Part shown: positions 8,143-13,884 of the stretch, piece after piece | How positions within the stretch are numbered: position 1 is the first letter of the stretch | How the letters are laid out: every line of letters begins with the position of its first letter | Assembly (NCBI GenBank): GCA_046590705.1 | Contig: JBKJUK010000021.1 | Coordinates: forward strand, 1 to 13,884 | Length of the DNA stretch: 13,884 nucleotides | Reading direction: 5' to 3' | DNA from: JBKJUK01 sp046590705 | Lineage (GTDB): Bacteria > Acidobacteriota > Thermoanaerobaculia > Gp7-AA8 | Program-made: the position numbers and the translations under genes | The notes under the pieces: model-generated | Told to the model about the DNA's origin: nothing | Seen by the model: only the letters and a program-made list of their open reading frames with translations | The model's database searches: none

Positions 8143-9024
8143 TCAGAACGCGTTGAGGATGTACTCGAGAGGATTGTGCGGATTTCCATTGAGACGGACC
8201 TCGTAGTGGAGGTGCGGGCCGGTGCTTCGACCGGTCGAACCAACAAAGCCGATGACGTCTCCACGTTTCACTTTCTGCCCCGGGCGGACGTTGTACCCGG
8301 AGAGATGACCGTAGCGCGTGGAGTAGCCGTAGCCGTGCGAGACGTAGATCACGTTGCCGTAGCCGTTGGCCCACTCGGCCTTGACCACGATTCCGTCGGC
8401 CGGCGAGCGGATGGGCTGACCCGAGGCGGAGGAGATGTCGATGGCCTGGTGACTGGCGGCGTTGCCGGTGAATGGATCGCTGCGTCCACCGAACCCGTCT
8501 GTGAGAATTCCGCGGATCGGTGCGATGGAGGGTGTGCAGGAGAGAATCTTGGACTGTTCTACCAGCCGTTCTTCGAGGATGGAGAGATGAGACTCGAGGC
8601 GTCGTGAGCGGAAGCTCATCGTGTCGAGGTCATCCTCTTGCAGGCCTGCCATTTGCTTCTCGTCCGTCTGCCGGACTCCGCCGACGCCGCCGCGATTGGT
8701 TTCATCGAGCGTATTGATCCCGGCAATGATGGCCAGCTTGCGTGTTTTTTCCTCGACGCTCTTCAACTGGCCGCGGAGGGTGGAGACTGATTCACTGAAC
8801 TGCTCATTTGCCTGCTGAAGATCGTGATTCTCGCGTTTCAGTTTGCTGAGTTCGTGAGTCTGAGAGATCGAGGCGAAGTACTGGAAGGAGAAGAATGTCG
8901 AAAGACAGAGGGAAGATGTGATCAGCGACACAGCCGAGAAGAGAGAGCGGTGGGAAACTCTCAACTTGCGGAACTTCGCCCGCGCATGCGGCACGAAGAT
9001 AATTGTCGAATAGCGCTGATTCAT
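8143..9024 (-). CDS. Membrane-anchored M23/LytM peptidoglycan endopeptidase
   Basis: Zinc metallopeptidase expected to cut peptide cross-links of peptidoglycan from the outer face of the cytoplasmic membrane. The 293 residues comprise a short basic cytoplasmic N-terminus (RYSTIIFVPHARAKFRKLRV), one membrane helix (~27-53), a coiled coil (~55-97), a linker, and the M23 domain from about 165 to the end. All metal and catalytic residues are present: His192 and Asp196 (HQAID), His240 (RYGHLSGY), and His271 and His273 (GPHLHYEV). GGRSDPFTG and ADGIVV are also typical, so it should be active and not a degenerate regulator such as EnvC. The ATG has GGAG 7 nt upstream, a good promoter lies about 60 bp further up, and a strong terminator follows. 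This anchored coiled-coil type is common in Gram-negative phyla; the partner protein is unknown. Confidence 0.93.
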   Translation of the reverse strand: MNQRYSTIIFVPHARAKFRKLRVSHRSLFSAVSLITSSLCLSTFFSFQYFASISQTHELSKLKRENHDLQQANEQFSESVSTLRGQLKSVEEKTRKLAIIAGINTLDETNRGGVGGVRQTDEKQMAGLQEDDLDTMSFRSRRLESHLSILEERLVEQSKILSCTPSIAPIRGILTDGFGGRSDPFTGNAASHQAIDISSASGQPIRSPADGIVVKAEWANGYGNVIYVSHGYGYSTRYGHLSGYNVRPGQKVKRGDVIGFVGSTGRSTGPHLHYEVRLNGNPHNPLEYILNAF

Positions 9025-9085
9025 TGTGCTTCTCCCGTTTCAAAACCGTGGAAATGTGAAGGCTGGACCTGCCTGCTGTCCGCGT

Positions 9086-9113
9086 ATTCTACGGAAAGAT
9101 GAAGGGGTGTCAA
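9086..9113 (-). promoter_or_regulatory. Sigma-70-like promoter of the M23 gene
   Basis: On the - strand TTGACA (9113-9108) and TAGAAT (9091-9086) are separated by 16 bp: a perfect -35 and a five-of-six -10. Transcription would start near 9079 and give a leader of about 55 nt before the M23 ATG. Confidence 0.72.
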
Positions 9114-9327
9114 ACAAAAGCAGCCCTGAAACCGGAGCTTTTTGACGCTCGGAAATATAACTCTCCCGGTTGCAGTGACTTACGCTAAATCCAAAAAAAT
9201 CAACGACTTCTACGTTTTTTTTATGTGGTTACATCATAAAATGGGACGTATCTCTCGTAGATTTTCTTTGACGCCTAATAAGTGTTGCGACGATTTCTGA
9301 GATCGCCAGCCGCGCACTCATATCGAT
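9114..9327. other. AT-rich non-coding region between the divergent M23 and pyrR genes
   Basis: No gene is seen here. The stretch is clearly more AT-rich than its surroundings, with a run of seven A (9193-9199), eight T (9215-9222) and ATCATAAAAT near 9233-9242. The + promoter for the pyr operon is expected here. TAAAAT (9237-9242) and TAATAA (9276-9281) are possible -10 boxes, but neither has a good -35 at the right distance. The A and T tracts could curve the DNA or act as UP-like elements. Confidence 0.45.
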
Positions 9328-9475
9328 CTTTTCTCTGAAAAGGGTGTCCCTGTTGCGGCCGCCGAGCCCTGATCGAAATCAGGCGGGAGAATGGCGGAGA
9401 TCGACTCTTTTACCTATCGCGCGATGGAACCGTTTGTTATTCTCCGCTCCGCGAGCCGCCATCCGGCAGGGCTCG
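9328..9475 (+). promoter_or_regulatory. Structured leader upstream of pyrR (candidate attenuator or PyrR-binding RNA)
   Basis: Several short inverted repeats follow one another: CTTTTC-TCT-GAAAAG (9328-9342), AGGG-TGT-CCCT (9341-9351, sharing bases with the first), CCTGAT-CGAA-ATCAGG (9368-9383), and CGAGCC plus GCC-ATCC-GGC plus AG plus GGCTCG (9452-9475). The last is a 6+3-bp hairpin with a two-base bulge, 30 nt before the pyrR start. PyrR in Firmicutes binds such bulged hairpins in pyr leaders; that is known for the family and is inferred here. No T tract follows a stem, so a classical terminator is not shown, and control could instead be at translation. Confidence 0.35.
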
Positions 9476-9505
9476 TCCCACTTCGACTTTCACGCTGAGG
9501 TTTTC

Positions 9506-10042
9506 ATGAACGTTAAGAAACGTCTGCTCGACGGTGCGCGGATGCAGCGCGCCATACGCCGCATGGCGATCGAAATCGTCGAAAAAAACCGAGGAACTGC
9601 AGATCTCATCATCATCGGGATCCGCAGTCGCGGAGTCCCGATCGCCGAACGGATCGTGAAAGAAATCGCTGAGGCCGAGGGGGTAACCGTGCCGATGGGC
9701 ATCCTCGACATCACTCTTTACAGGGACGACCTCACCACCATCGCTCCGCAACCGGTGGTGAAGCCGACCAAGTTTCCCGAGCCGATCGACGACAAGATCG
9801 TGGTGCTGGTGGACGATGTTCTGTACACCGGGCGCACCGTTCGTGCCGCGCTCGACGCCCTGATCGATTTCGGGCGACCGAAGGTCGTACAGCTGGCGGT
9901 ACTCATCGATCGAGGCCATCGAGAGCTCCCTGTGCATGCCGATGTAGTGGGTAAGCAGATTCCGACGGACCGCGCTGAAGTCATCAAGGTGAAGCTTGCG
10001 GAAACTGACGGCGAGGACGAAGTACTACTGATGGAGAAGTAA
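9506..10042 (+). CDS. pyrR: Bifunctional pyr operon regulator / uracil phosphoribosyltransferase PyrR
   Basis: Binds UMP and PRPP and controls pyrimidine genes by binding their mRNA leaders; many members also convert uracil and PRPP to UMP. The 178 residues match the family. The PRPP-binding loop VVLVDDVLYTGRT lies at ~99-111, MGILDITLYRDDL at ~64-76 is the typical PyrR segment, and IGIRSRGVPIAERI lies near the front. The frame is open from 9344, but ATG 9506 is chosen because MNVKKRLLDGARMQRAIRRM matches the usual PyrR N-terminus and a GAGG lies 5 nt upstream; the upstream extension would read through leader hairpins. It is the first gene of pyrR-pyrB-pyrC, as in many bacteria, and is preceded by a hairpin-rich leader. 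pyrB follows after 225 nt. Confidence 0.95.
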   Translation: MNVKKRLLDGARMQRAIRRMAIEIVEKNRGTADLIIIGIRSRGVPIAERIVKEIAEAEGVTVPMGILDITLYRDDLTTIAPQPVVKPTKFPEPIDDKIVVLVDDVLYTGRTVRAALDALIDFGRPKVVQLAVLIDRGHRELPVHADVVGKQIPTDRAEVIKVKLAETDGEDEVLLMEK

Positions 10043-10125
10043 TTCTCTGCCTTCCACGAACCGAAACGGAATCGAGGCTTGATTGCGAACTCAGATTTGC
10101 CCGATTTTTACGCTCCTTCAATGCG

Positions 10126-10155
10126 AGGCTGCGGAGAGTGGCCTGGATGCGAGGC
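10126..10155 (+). promoter_or_regulatory. Candidate RNA element in the pyrR-pyrB spacer
   Basis: The 225-nt spacer (10043-10267) holds no gene. ATGCGAGGC occurs twice (10121-10129 and 10147-10155) around GGCCT (10140-10144). That GCCT can pair with either AGGC copy, giving two mutually exclusive hairpins. The loop of the first contains CGGAGA, which fits the CNGNGA loop of Bacillus PyrR-binding RNAs, but the flanking stem does not match that consensus well. GGAGA-G-TGGC here is echoed by GGAGA-A-TGGC in the pyrR leader (9386-9395). No intrinsic terminator was found before pyrB. Confidence 0.3.
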
Positions 10156-10267
10156 GCACGGCGATTTCAGGACGAGGTCATCGTTGACGCTATTCCGAGG
10201 AGCGAAATCTTTGTGCAACGAAGCAGACAGCCCGGTTTCCGGCGCCGCAGCAGGAGGAGTGTGAGAA

Positions 10268-11209
10268 ATGCGGGCTAGTGGTCTTCGATCGAAGGATCTT
10301 CTCGGAATTGAATCTCTGACTCCAGAGGAGATCTCGCTCATCCTTGATACAGCCGAGGGCTTCAAGGAAGTCAGTGAGCGCTCGATCAAGAAGGTGCCGG
10401 CACTTCGCGGTCAGCTGGTAATCAACCTTTTCATGGAAGCTTCGACGAGAACCAGAGTCTCGTTCGAAATTGCCGAGAAGCGACTTTCTGCTGACACCCT
10501 GAATTTCGCCGCGTCGGGTTCGGCAGTCGAAAAGGGCGAAACGCTGCTCGACACGGCCAGCAATCTCATGGCCATGCACCCGAACATGATCGTGATTCGC
10601 CACAAGCATCCCGGCTCCCCGAAGATGCTGGCGGATATGCTGCCGGCCTCGGTCATCAACGCAGGGGACGGTGCGCACGAGCATCCCACCCAGGCTCTGC
10701 TCGACGCCTTCACAATCCGCGAGCGGCTCGGTCGTCTCCAGGGACTGAACGTTTCGATCATCGGAGATATCGCGCACTCGCGTGTGGTTCGATCGAACAT
10801 CCATCTGCTGACCAAGATGAAAGCGAACGTGACCCTGGGCGGTCCACCGACGCTCATGCCAGCCGAAATCGAGAGGATGGGTGTGCGGGTGGTGCATTCA
10901 CTCGACGAAGCGCTCGAAGGCGCGGATGTAGTGATGATGCTGAGAATTCAGCTGGAGCGTCAGGGTCAGCTCACCTTTCCCTCACTGCGCGAGTACTACA
11001 ACACGTTCGGCCTGACTGCCGAGCGCCTTCGCCGAGCGCGCGAAGGCGTCATCGTGATGCATCCCGGACCAATGAACAGGGGAGTCGAAATCGCTTCCGA
11101 TGTCGCAGACGGACCCTACTCAGTCATTCTCGATCAGGTCACAAACGGTGTGGCCGTGCGCATGGCTGTTCTGTATCTCCTGGCCGGCGGGCAGATGGCC
11201 GACTCCTGA
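10268..11209 (+). CDS. pyrB: Aspartate carbamoyltransferase catalytic subunit
   Basis: Joins carbamoyl phosphate and aspartate to form carbamoyl-aspartate, the committed step of pyrimidine synthesis in the cytoplasm. The 313 residues have the usual length of the catalytic chain. The carbamoyl-phosphate loop has Ser59-Thr-Arg-Thr62 in [13 protein letters not shown], Lys89 lies in the mobile loop [12 protein letters not shown] is at 139-142, and the aspartate-side HPGPMNRG lies at ~265-272. The ATG follows AGGAGG at a spacing of about 10 nt. No regulatory subunit gene (pyrI) is present nearby; control by PyrR on the mRNA is expected. The pairing with a class I dihydroorotase gene suggests a possible PyrB-PyrC complex, as known in Aquifex. 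An ornithine carbamoyltransferase is unlikely given the HPTQ context and the operon. Confidence 0.97.
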   Translation: MRASGLRSKDLLGIESLTPEEISLILDTAEGFKEVSERSIKKVPALRGQLVINLFMEASTRTRVSFEIAEKRLSADTLNFAASGSAVEKGETLLDTASNLMAMHPNMIVIRHKHPGSPKMLADMLPASVINAGDGAHEHPTQALLDAFTIRERLGRLQGLNVSIIGDIAHSRVVRSNIHLLTKMKANVTLGGPPTLMPAEIERMGVRVVHSLDEALEGADVVMMLRIQLERQGQLTFPSLREYYNTFGLTAERLRRAREGVIVMHPGPMNRGVEIASDVADGPYSVILDQVTNGVAVRMAVLYLLAGGQMADS

Positions 11210-11268
11210 ATGTCGAGATCCGAACGAGAAAATTCCGCCACGGCGAGTCGCCGAATACAGGTAAGAAA

Positions 11269-12594
11269 ATGAATCTGCTGATCAAGAACGGACGTCTGAT
11301 CGACCCAACACAGCAACTGGACGAGTCGCTCGACCTGCTGCTCGAAGACGGGATGATTTCGAAGAGCGGAAAGAATCTGAAAGCTCCCGAAGGAGTCGAG
11401 ATTTTCGATGCAACGGGACTGGTCGTCTCTCCCGGCTTCGTCGATCTGCACACGCACCTGCGTGAGCCCGGACACGAGCATAAGGAAACTATCGAGACGG
11501 GTACCCGTGCTGCGGTGGCTGGAGGATTCACGTCGGTCTGCGCCATGGCCAATACCAATCCGCCCAACGACGAACGCGCCGTCACGGAGATGATCCTGGC
11601 CGAAGCGCAGCGACGTGGCGCATGCCGGGTGTACCCGATCGGCGCAGTGAGCAAGGGACTCAAGGGTGAGGCCCTGGCCGAACTTGCCGAGTTGCGGGCG
11701 GCCGGCTGTGTGGCGGTGAGCGACGACGGACATCCGGTGGTGAATTCACTGCTCATGCGCAGCGCACTCGAGTACGCACGGATGCTCAAGATCCCGGTGG
11801 TAGCACACGAGCAGGACCTTTTTCTCACCGAAGGCGCAGTCATGCACGAAGGCTATTACTCCACGCTCCTCGGGATGAAGGGCATGCCCGCAGCGGCCGA
11901 GGAAGGAATGACGGCGCGTGACGTCATTCTGGCTCGGGCTACGGGCGGGCATCTTCACGTAGCGCATATCTCCACGCGCGGCGCAGTCGATGCTGTCCGG
12001 GCCGCAAAGAAAGAAGGACTGCGCGTGACCTGCGAGGTTACCCCCCATCACCTCGCGCTCACGGATGAAGCACTGCAGTCGTTCTCGACCAACCTGAAGA
12101 TGAACCCGCCGCTGCGCTCTTCCGATCATCGTGAAGCAATCATCGAAGCGGTCGTCGATGGGACGATCGACGCCATCGCCACTGATCATGCCCCGCATCA
12201 CATGGACGAGAAGAACGTCGAATTCGACCTTGCCCCATTCGGGATCATCGGACTGGAAACGGCCTTCGCGGTCTGCTACGAAACACTGGTGGCGTCGAAG
12301 CGGATTACGCTGAGCCGCCTGATCGAGCTGCTTTCGAGCGGTCCTGCATCGGTGTTCTCGCTTCCGGGCGGGAACCTGCGCGTAGGCTCACCGGCCGATG
12401 TCACGCTTCTCGACCTGGAGAGCCGCGACGAAGTCGACAGATTCGTGTCCCGCGCTGCGAACAGCCCGTTCAGGGGAAAAACCTTTACCGGACGTATCGC
12501 CATGACCATCGTCGGCGGTGAAATCAAGTACCGCTCGACGGCGATGTCGAACGCCGAGCCAACGCCGAAAGCGAACGTGCGGAGCACGAAGTGA
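11269..12594 (+). CDS. pyrC: Dihydroorotase, class I
   Basis: Cyclises carbamoyl-aspartate to dihydroorotate, the step after PyrB. The 441 residues form an amidohydrolase barrel. The metal site has His61 and His63 in FVDLHTHLREPG, the conserved Asp152-Asp153 in VSDDGHP, His180 (VVAHEQD), His233 (HVAHIST) and the catalytic Asp306 in IATDHAPHH. In class I enzymes such as that of Aquifex an Asp of this DDG replaces the carboxylated lysine of the E. coli type. NTNP and GGFTSV are also typical, and all active-site residues are present, so it is not an inactive PyrC-like partner. A small spacer of 59 nt separates it from pyrB. That spacer contains a short CGGC-GAGTC-GCCG inverted repeat (11241-11253) and AGGTAAGAAA just before the ATG. 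The stop overlaps the next start by 4 nt. Confidence 0.96.
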   Translation: MNLLIKNGRLIDPTQQLDESLDLLLEDGMISKSGKNLKAPEGVEIFDATGLVVSPGFVDLHTHLREPGHEHKETIETGTRAAVAGGFTSVCAMANTNPPNDERAVTEMILAEAQRRGACRVYPIGAVSKGLKGEALAELAELRAAGCVAVSDDGHPVVNSLLMRSALEYARMLKIPVVAHEQDLFLTEGAVMHEGYYSTLLGMKGMPAAAEEGMTARDVILARATGGHLHVAHISTRGAVDAVRAAKKEGLRVTCEVTPHHLALTDEALQSFSTNLKMNPPLRSSDHREAIIEAVVDGTIDAIATDHAPHHMDEKNVEFDLAPFGIIGLETAFAVCYETLVASKRITLSRLIELLSSGPASVFSLPGGNLRVGSPADVTLLDLESRDEVDRFVSRAANSPFRGKTFTGRIAMTIVGGEIKYRSTAMSNAEPTPKANVRSTK

Positions 12595-12971
12595 CGACCA
12601 AACGTGTTGTGATCGTCGACGACTCTGTTGCCTTCTGCGAGCTATGGGATCAGATCCTGACACGCAGATACGAAGGGGTGGCCGTAGTGGAGACGTACGC
12701 GCACCCTTACGATGCGCTGCCCACCATCAACGATACGATCGATCTACTGATCGTCGATTTCGAGATGCCGGGTATGGATGGGCAGAAGTTCGTTCATTAC
12801 GCGCGGGAGAAGGGTGTGTCGTCGCGCAGGATCATCGTCACGTCGTCGCATTCGGCGGATGTACTTCACCAGCGATTCAAGCTCGGCGAAACGATCGCCG
12901 TGATCAACAAGACCGAACCGAAGCAACAGGAAGCGTTTCTGATGATTCTCGACTCGATCATGAGGAGTTGA
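12591..12971 (+). CDS. Stand-alone receiver-domain response regulator
   Basis: A 126-residue CheY-like protein with only a receiver domain, so it must act by protein contact or as a phosphate relay. The site is complete: Asp10-Asp11, phospho-acceptor Asp56 in LLIVDFEMPGMDG, Thr84 in IIVTSSHS, and Lys107 in VINKTEP. It starts with GTG, whose TG plus the next A form the pyrC stop (GTGA overlap), with GGAG 6 nt upstream, so translation should be coupled to pyrC. No histidine kinase lies beside it. Its place in the pyrimidine operon is unexpected and may only reflect shared transcription. The PilT-like gene 256 nt downstream makes a motility link equally possible. The function is unknown. Confidence 0.88.
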   Translation: MTTKRVVIVDDSVAFCELWDQILTRRYEGVAVVETYAHPYDALPTINDTIDLLIVDFEMPGMDGQKFVHYAREKGVSSRRIIVTSSHSADVLHQRFKLGETIAVINKTEPKQQEAFLMILDSIMRS

Positions 12972-12976
12972 GAATC

Positions 12977-13001
12977 GGGCCGGGGGCCGGGGGTTTGAGG
13001 G
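12977..13001 (+). repeat. G-quadruplex-type G-rich tract
   Basis: Four G runs (3, 5, 5 and 3) are separated by CC, CC and TTTGA, which fits the standard intramolecular G-quadruplex pattern. It begins five bases after the stop of the receiver gene. A C-rich near-complement, with one base inserted, lies at about 13173-13190 on the other side of the 80-bp inverted repeat, so the two could also pair. Confidence 0.6.
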
Positions 13002-13038
13002 CCGGAGTCGAGGCTGACACGTTGCCGGTCGTGAACTC

Positions 13039-13118
13039 GTAGGGGCGAGTTGCGCTCGCCCGCTCTCCCGGCTGTTCGTAAATTCACCGGAGAGCGGGCG
13101 CGCGCAACGCGCCCCTAC
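13039..13118. repeat. 80-bp composite inverted repeat (two sub-hairpins)
   Basis: The ends are GTAGGGGCG and CGCCCCTAC. The outer arms (13039-13068 and 13089-13118) pair over 30 positions with only two mismatches, around a ~20-nt middle. Each arm also holds its own hairpin: GGGCGAG-TTGCG-CTCGCCC (13043-13061) and GGGCGCG-CGCAA-CGCGCCC (13096-13114). It lies between the receiver gene and pilT and encodes nothing. The form suggests a dispersed palindromic (REP or MITE-like) element. It could also stop transcription from the pyr operon, but no T tract follows it. No target-site duplication was recognised. Confidence 0.8.
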
Positions 13119-13227
13119 TGAAAATTCCGAGGGTTGGGGTCGGCGTTCTCGTTTCTACGCCGTCCCCCTGGACCCGGCCCCCCGGCCGGCACCACCCACT
13201 GCTACACTTACGACCGGAGCATCTCCC

Positions 13228-13884
13228 TTGACGATTCAGCCCACCCCTCCAGAGGCGCCACAGGCGCAGACTCAGCCATCGACATCGCTCAACGATCTGC
13301 TTGTGTTCATGGCGTCGAAAGAAGCGAGTGACCTTCATCTCAAGCCGATGCGTCCGCCCTTGTTGCGGATCCGCGGAAAGCTCGTACCTCTGAAGACCGA
13401 GCCGCTGAAGCCGGCGGATCTCGAGCGCATGCTGTTCCCCCTTCTCAACCGCCCCCAACGCGAGCGCTTTGATACTCACCAGTCGGTCGACCTCGGCTAC
13501 GGTGTGCCTGGAGTCGCTCGCTTTCGCGCGAACTTTTATCTCCAGCGCGGCACGGTCGCCGCGGTGTTTCGCCGCGTGCCGATTCAGATCCTGGGCATCG
13601 ATGAACTGGAACTGCCCGGTGCGGTGAAAGAGCTGACGCAGATTCCAGACGGATTGGTACTGGTAACCGGACCGACCGGCTCGGGCAAGTCGACCACTCT
13701 CGCCGCGATGATTTCGGCCATTGCCAACAGCGAGGCCTTGCACATCGTCACCGTCGAGGATCCGATCGAGTTTCTTTTCACCGACAAGTTGTCGGCAATC
13801 TCTCAGCGGGAGATCGGGACCGATACTCCGAGTTTTGGCGAGGCGCTTCGCAACGCCATGCGACAGGACCCGGACGTGATCATG
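13228..13884 (+). CDS. pilT: PilT-like type IV pilus retraction ATPase (3' end outside window)
   Basis: Hexameric cytoplasmic ATPase that powers pilus disassembly for twitching motility. The 219 visible residues comprise a Pro/Gln-rich N-terminal stretch (1-21), the PilT N-domain (SLNDLLVFMASKEASDLHLK, GKLVPL), Walker A GPTGSGKST (148-156, Lys154), the Asp box region (VTVEDPIEF) and the start of the Walker B region (RQDPDVIM), where the window ends. The TTG start at 13228 is chosen because GGAG lies 8 nt upstream, no in-frame ATG occurs between it and the conserved SLNDLL, and the first ATG (in FMASKE) would remove conserved residues. PilU or another PilT paralogue cannot be excluded without the C-terminus. 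A PilB assembly ATPase is unlikely because the N-domain is short. It has its own spacer, so it is probably a separate transcript from pyrC. Confidence 0.92.
   Translation, partial: MTIQPTPPEAPQAQTQPSTSLNDLLVFMASKEASDLHLKPMRPPLLRIRGKLVPLKTEPLKPADLERMLFPLLNRPQRERFDTHQSVDLGYGVPGVARFRANFYLQRGTVAAVFRRVPIQILGIDELELPGAVKELTQIPDGLVLVTGPTGSGKSTTLAAMISAIANSEALHIVTVEDPIEFLFTDKLSAISQREIGTDTPSFGEALRNAMRQDPDVIM

Noticed and set aside
7946..8374. 143-codon N-terminal extension of trxB
   Set aside because: It would run through the M23 terminator and into the M23 coding region. The family begins at METVTKYK, just before the FAD motif.
9344..9505. 54-codon N-terminal extension of pyrR
   Set aside because: PyrR proteins start at the MNVKKRLL position. 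The extension reads leader hairpins and has no ribosome site.
10190..10897. 235-codon open frame on the - strand
   Set aside because: It is antisense to pyrB, whose active-site motifs are all present; it is rich in His and Arg and has no family features.
11139..11843. 234-codon open frame on the - strand
   Set aside because: It is antisense to the pyrB end and pyrC; Ser/Arg-rich composition is typical of a shadow frame.
13084..13743. 219-codon open frame on the - strand
   Set aside because: It is antisense to the PilT-like gene and crosses the inverted repeat; the + strand carries the Walker motifs.
1..13884. CRISPR array, tRNA, rRNA, integrase or toxin-antitoxin pair
   Set aside because: No regularly spaced repeats, tRNA-like cloverleaf with conserved arms, rRNA signature or such protein families were recognised by eye on either strand.

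Overview
The window is bacterial chromosome with high GC, several short intergenic gaps and mostly intact housekeeping genes. No rRNA or tRNA, phage gene, transposase or CRISPR array is visible. Acidobacteriota is the best guess. This rests on the damaged first gene, which looks like the membrane-bound tail of a protein kinase common in that phylum, and on the GC-rich hairpins between genes. It is an inference from gene flavour, not a phylogenetic result.

Layout. 1-832 holds a broken, multi-frame relic of a membrane protein on the + strand. 945-2258 (-) is a type II NADH dehydrogenase. 2259-2735 has no intact gene, but it contains a GA-rich direct repeat and, at 2560-2704, a ~95% identical duplicate of the last ~46 codons of the trxB gene that lies 4.4 kb away. 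2736-4454 (-) is an exported S33-type alpha/beta-hydrolase peptidase. Divergent from it, across an 85-bp gap with inverted repeats, runs a two-gene signalling operon (4540-6914, +): a seven-helix LytS-type sensor kinase and a LytTR response regulator, overlapping by 4 nt. The regulator converges on thioredoxin reductase trxB (6962-7945, -). Upstream of trxB on the same strand is an M23/LytM peptidoglycan endopeptidase (8143-9024, -), with a good sigma-70-like promoter and a strong intrinsic terminator.

From 9506 rightward on the + strand is a pyrimidine operon: pyrR, pyrB, pyrC and a stand-alone receiver protein whose GTG start overlaps the pyrC stop. Upstream of pyrR is a ~480-nt AT-rich then hairpin-rich leader, and a 225-nt gap separates pyrR from pyrB. 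The two spacers share a short GGAGA-R-TGGC motif, so they may be PyrR-controlled RNA leaders. After the receiver gene comes a 256-nt spacer with a G-quadruplex motif and an 80-bp inverted repeat built from two sub-hairpins. The last gene, a PilT-like type IV pilus retraction ATPase, runs off the right edge.

How the genes work together. PyrR senses UMP and PRPP and would control carbamoyl-aspartate and dihydroorotate synthesis by PyrB and PyrC. The sensor/regulator pair is a self-contained signalling unit, and its most obvious local target is the divergent secreted peptidase. The Ndh, TrxB and M23 genes look like independent housekeeping units. No clearly new multi-gene system is evident. The items most worth following are the composite hairpin element with compensatory changes, the trxB tail duplication, the receiver embedded in the pyr operon, and the candidate pyr leader RNAs.
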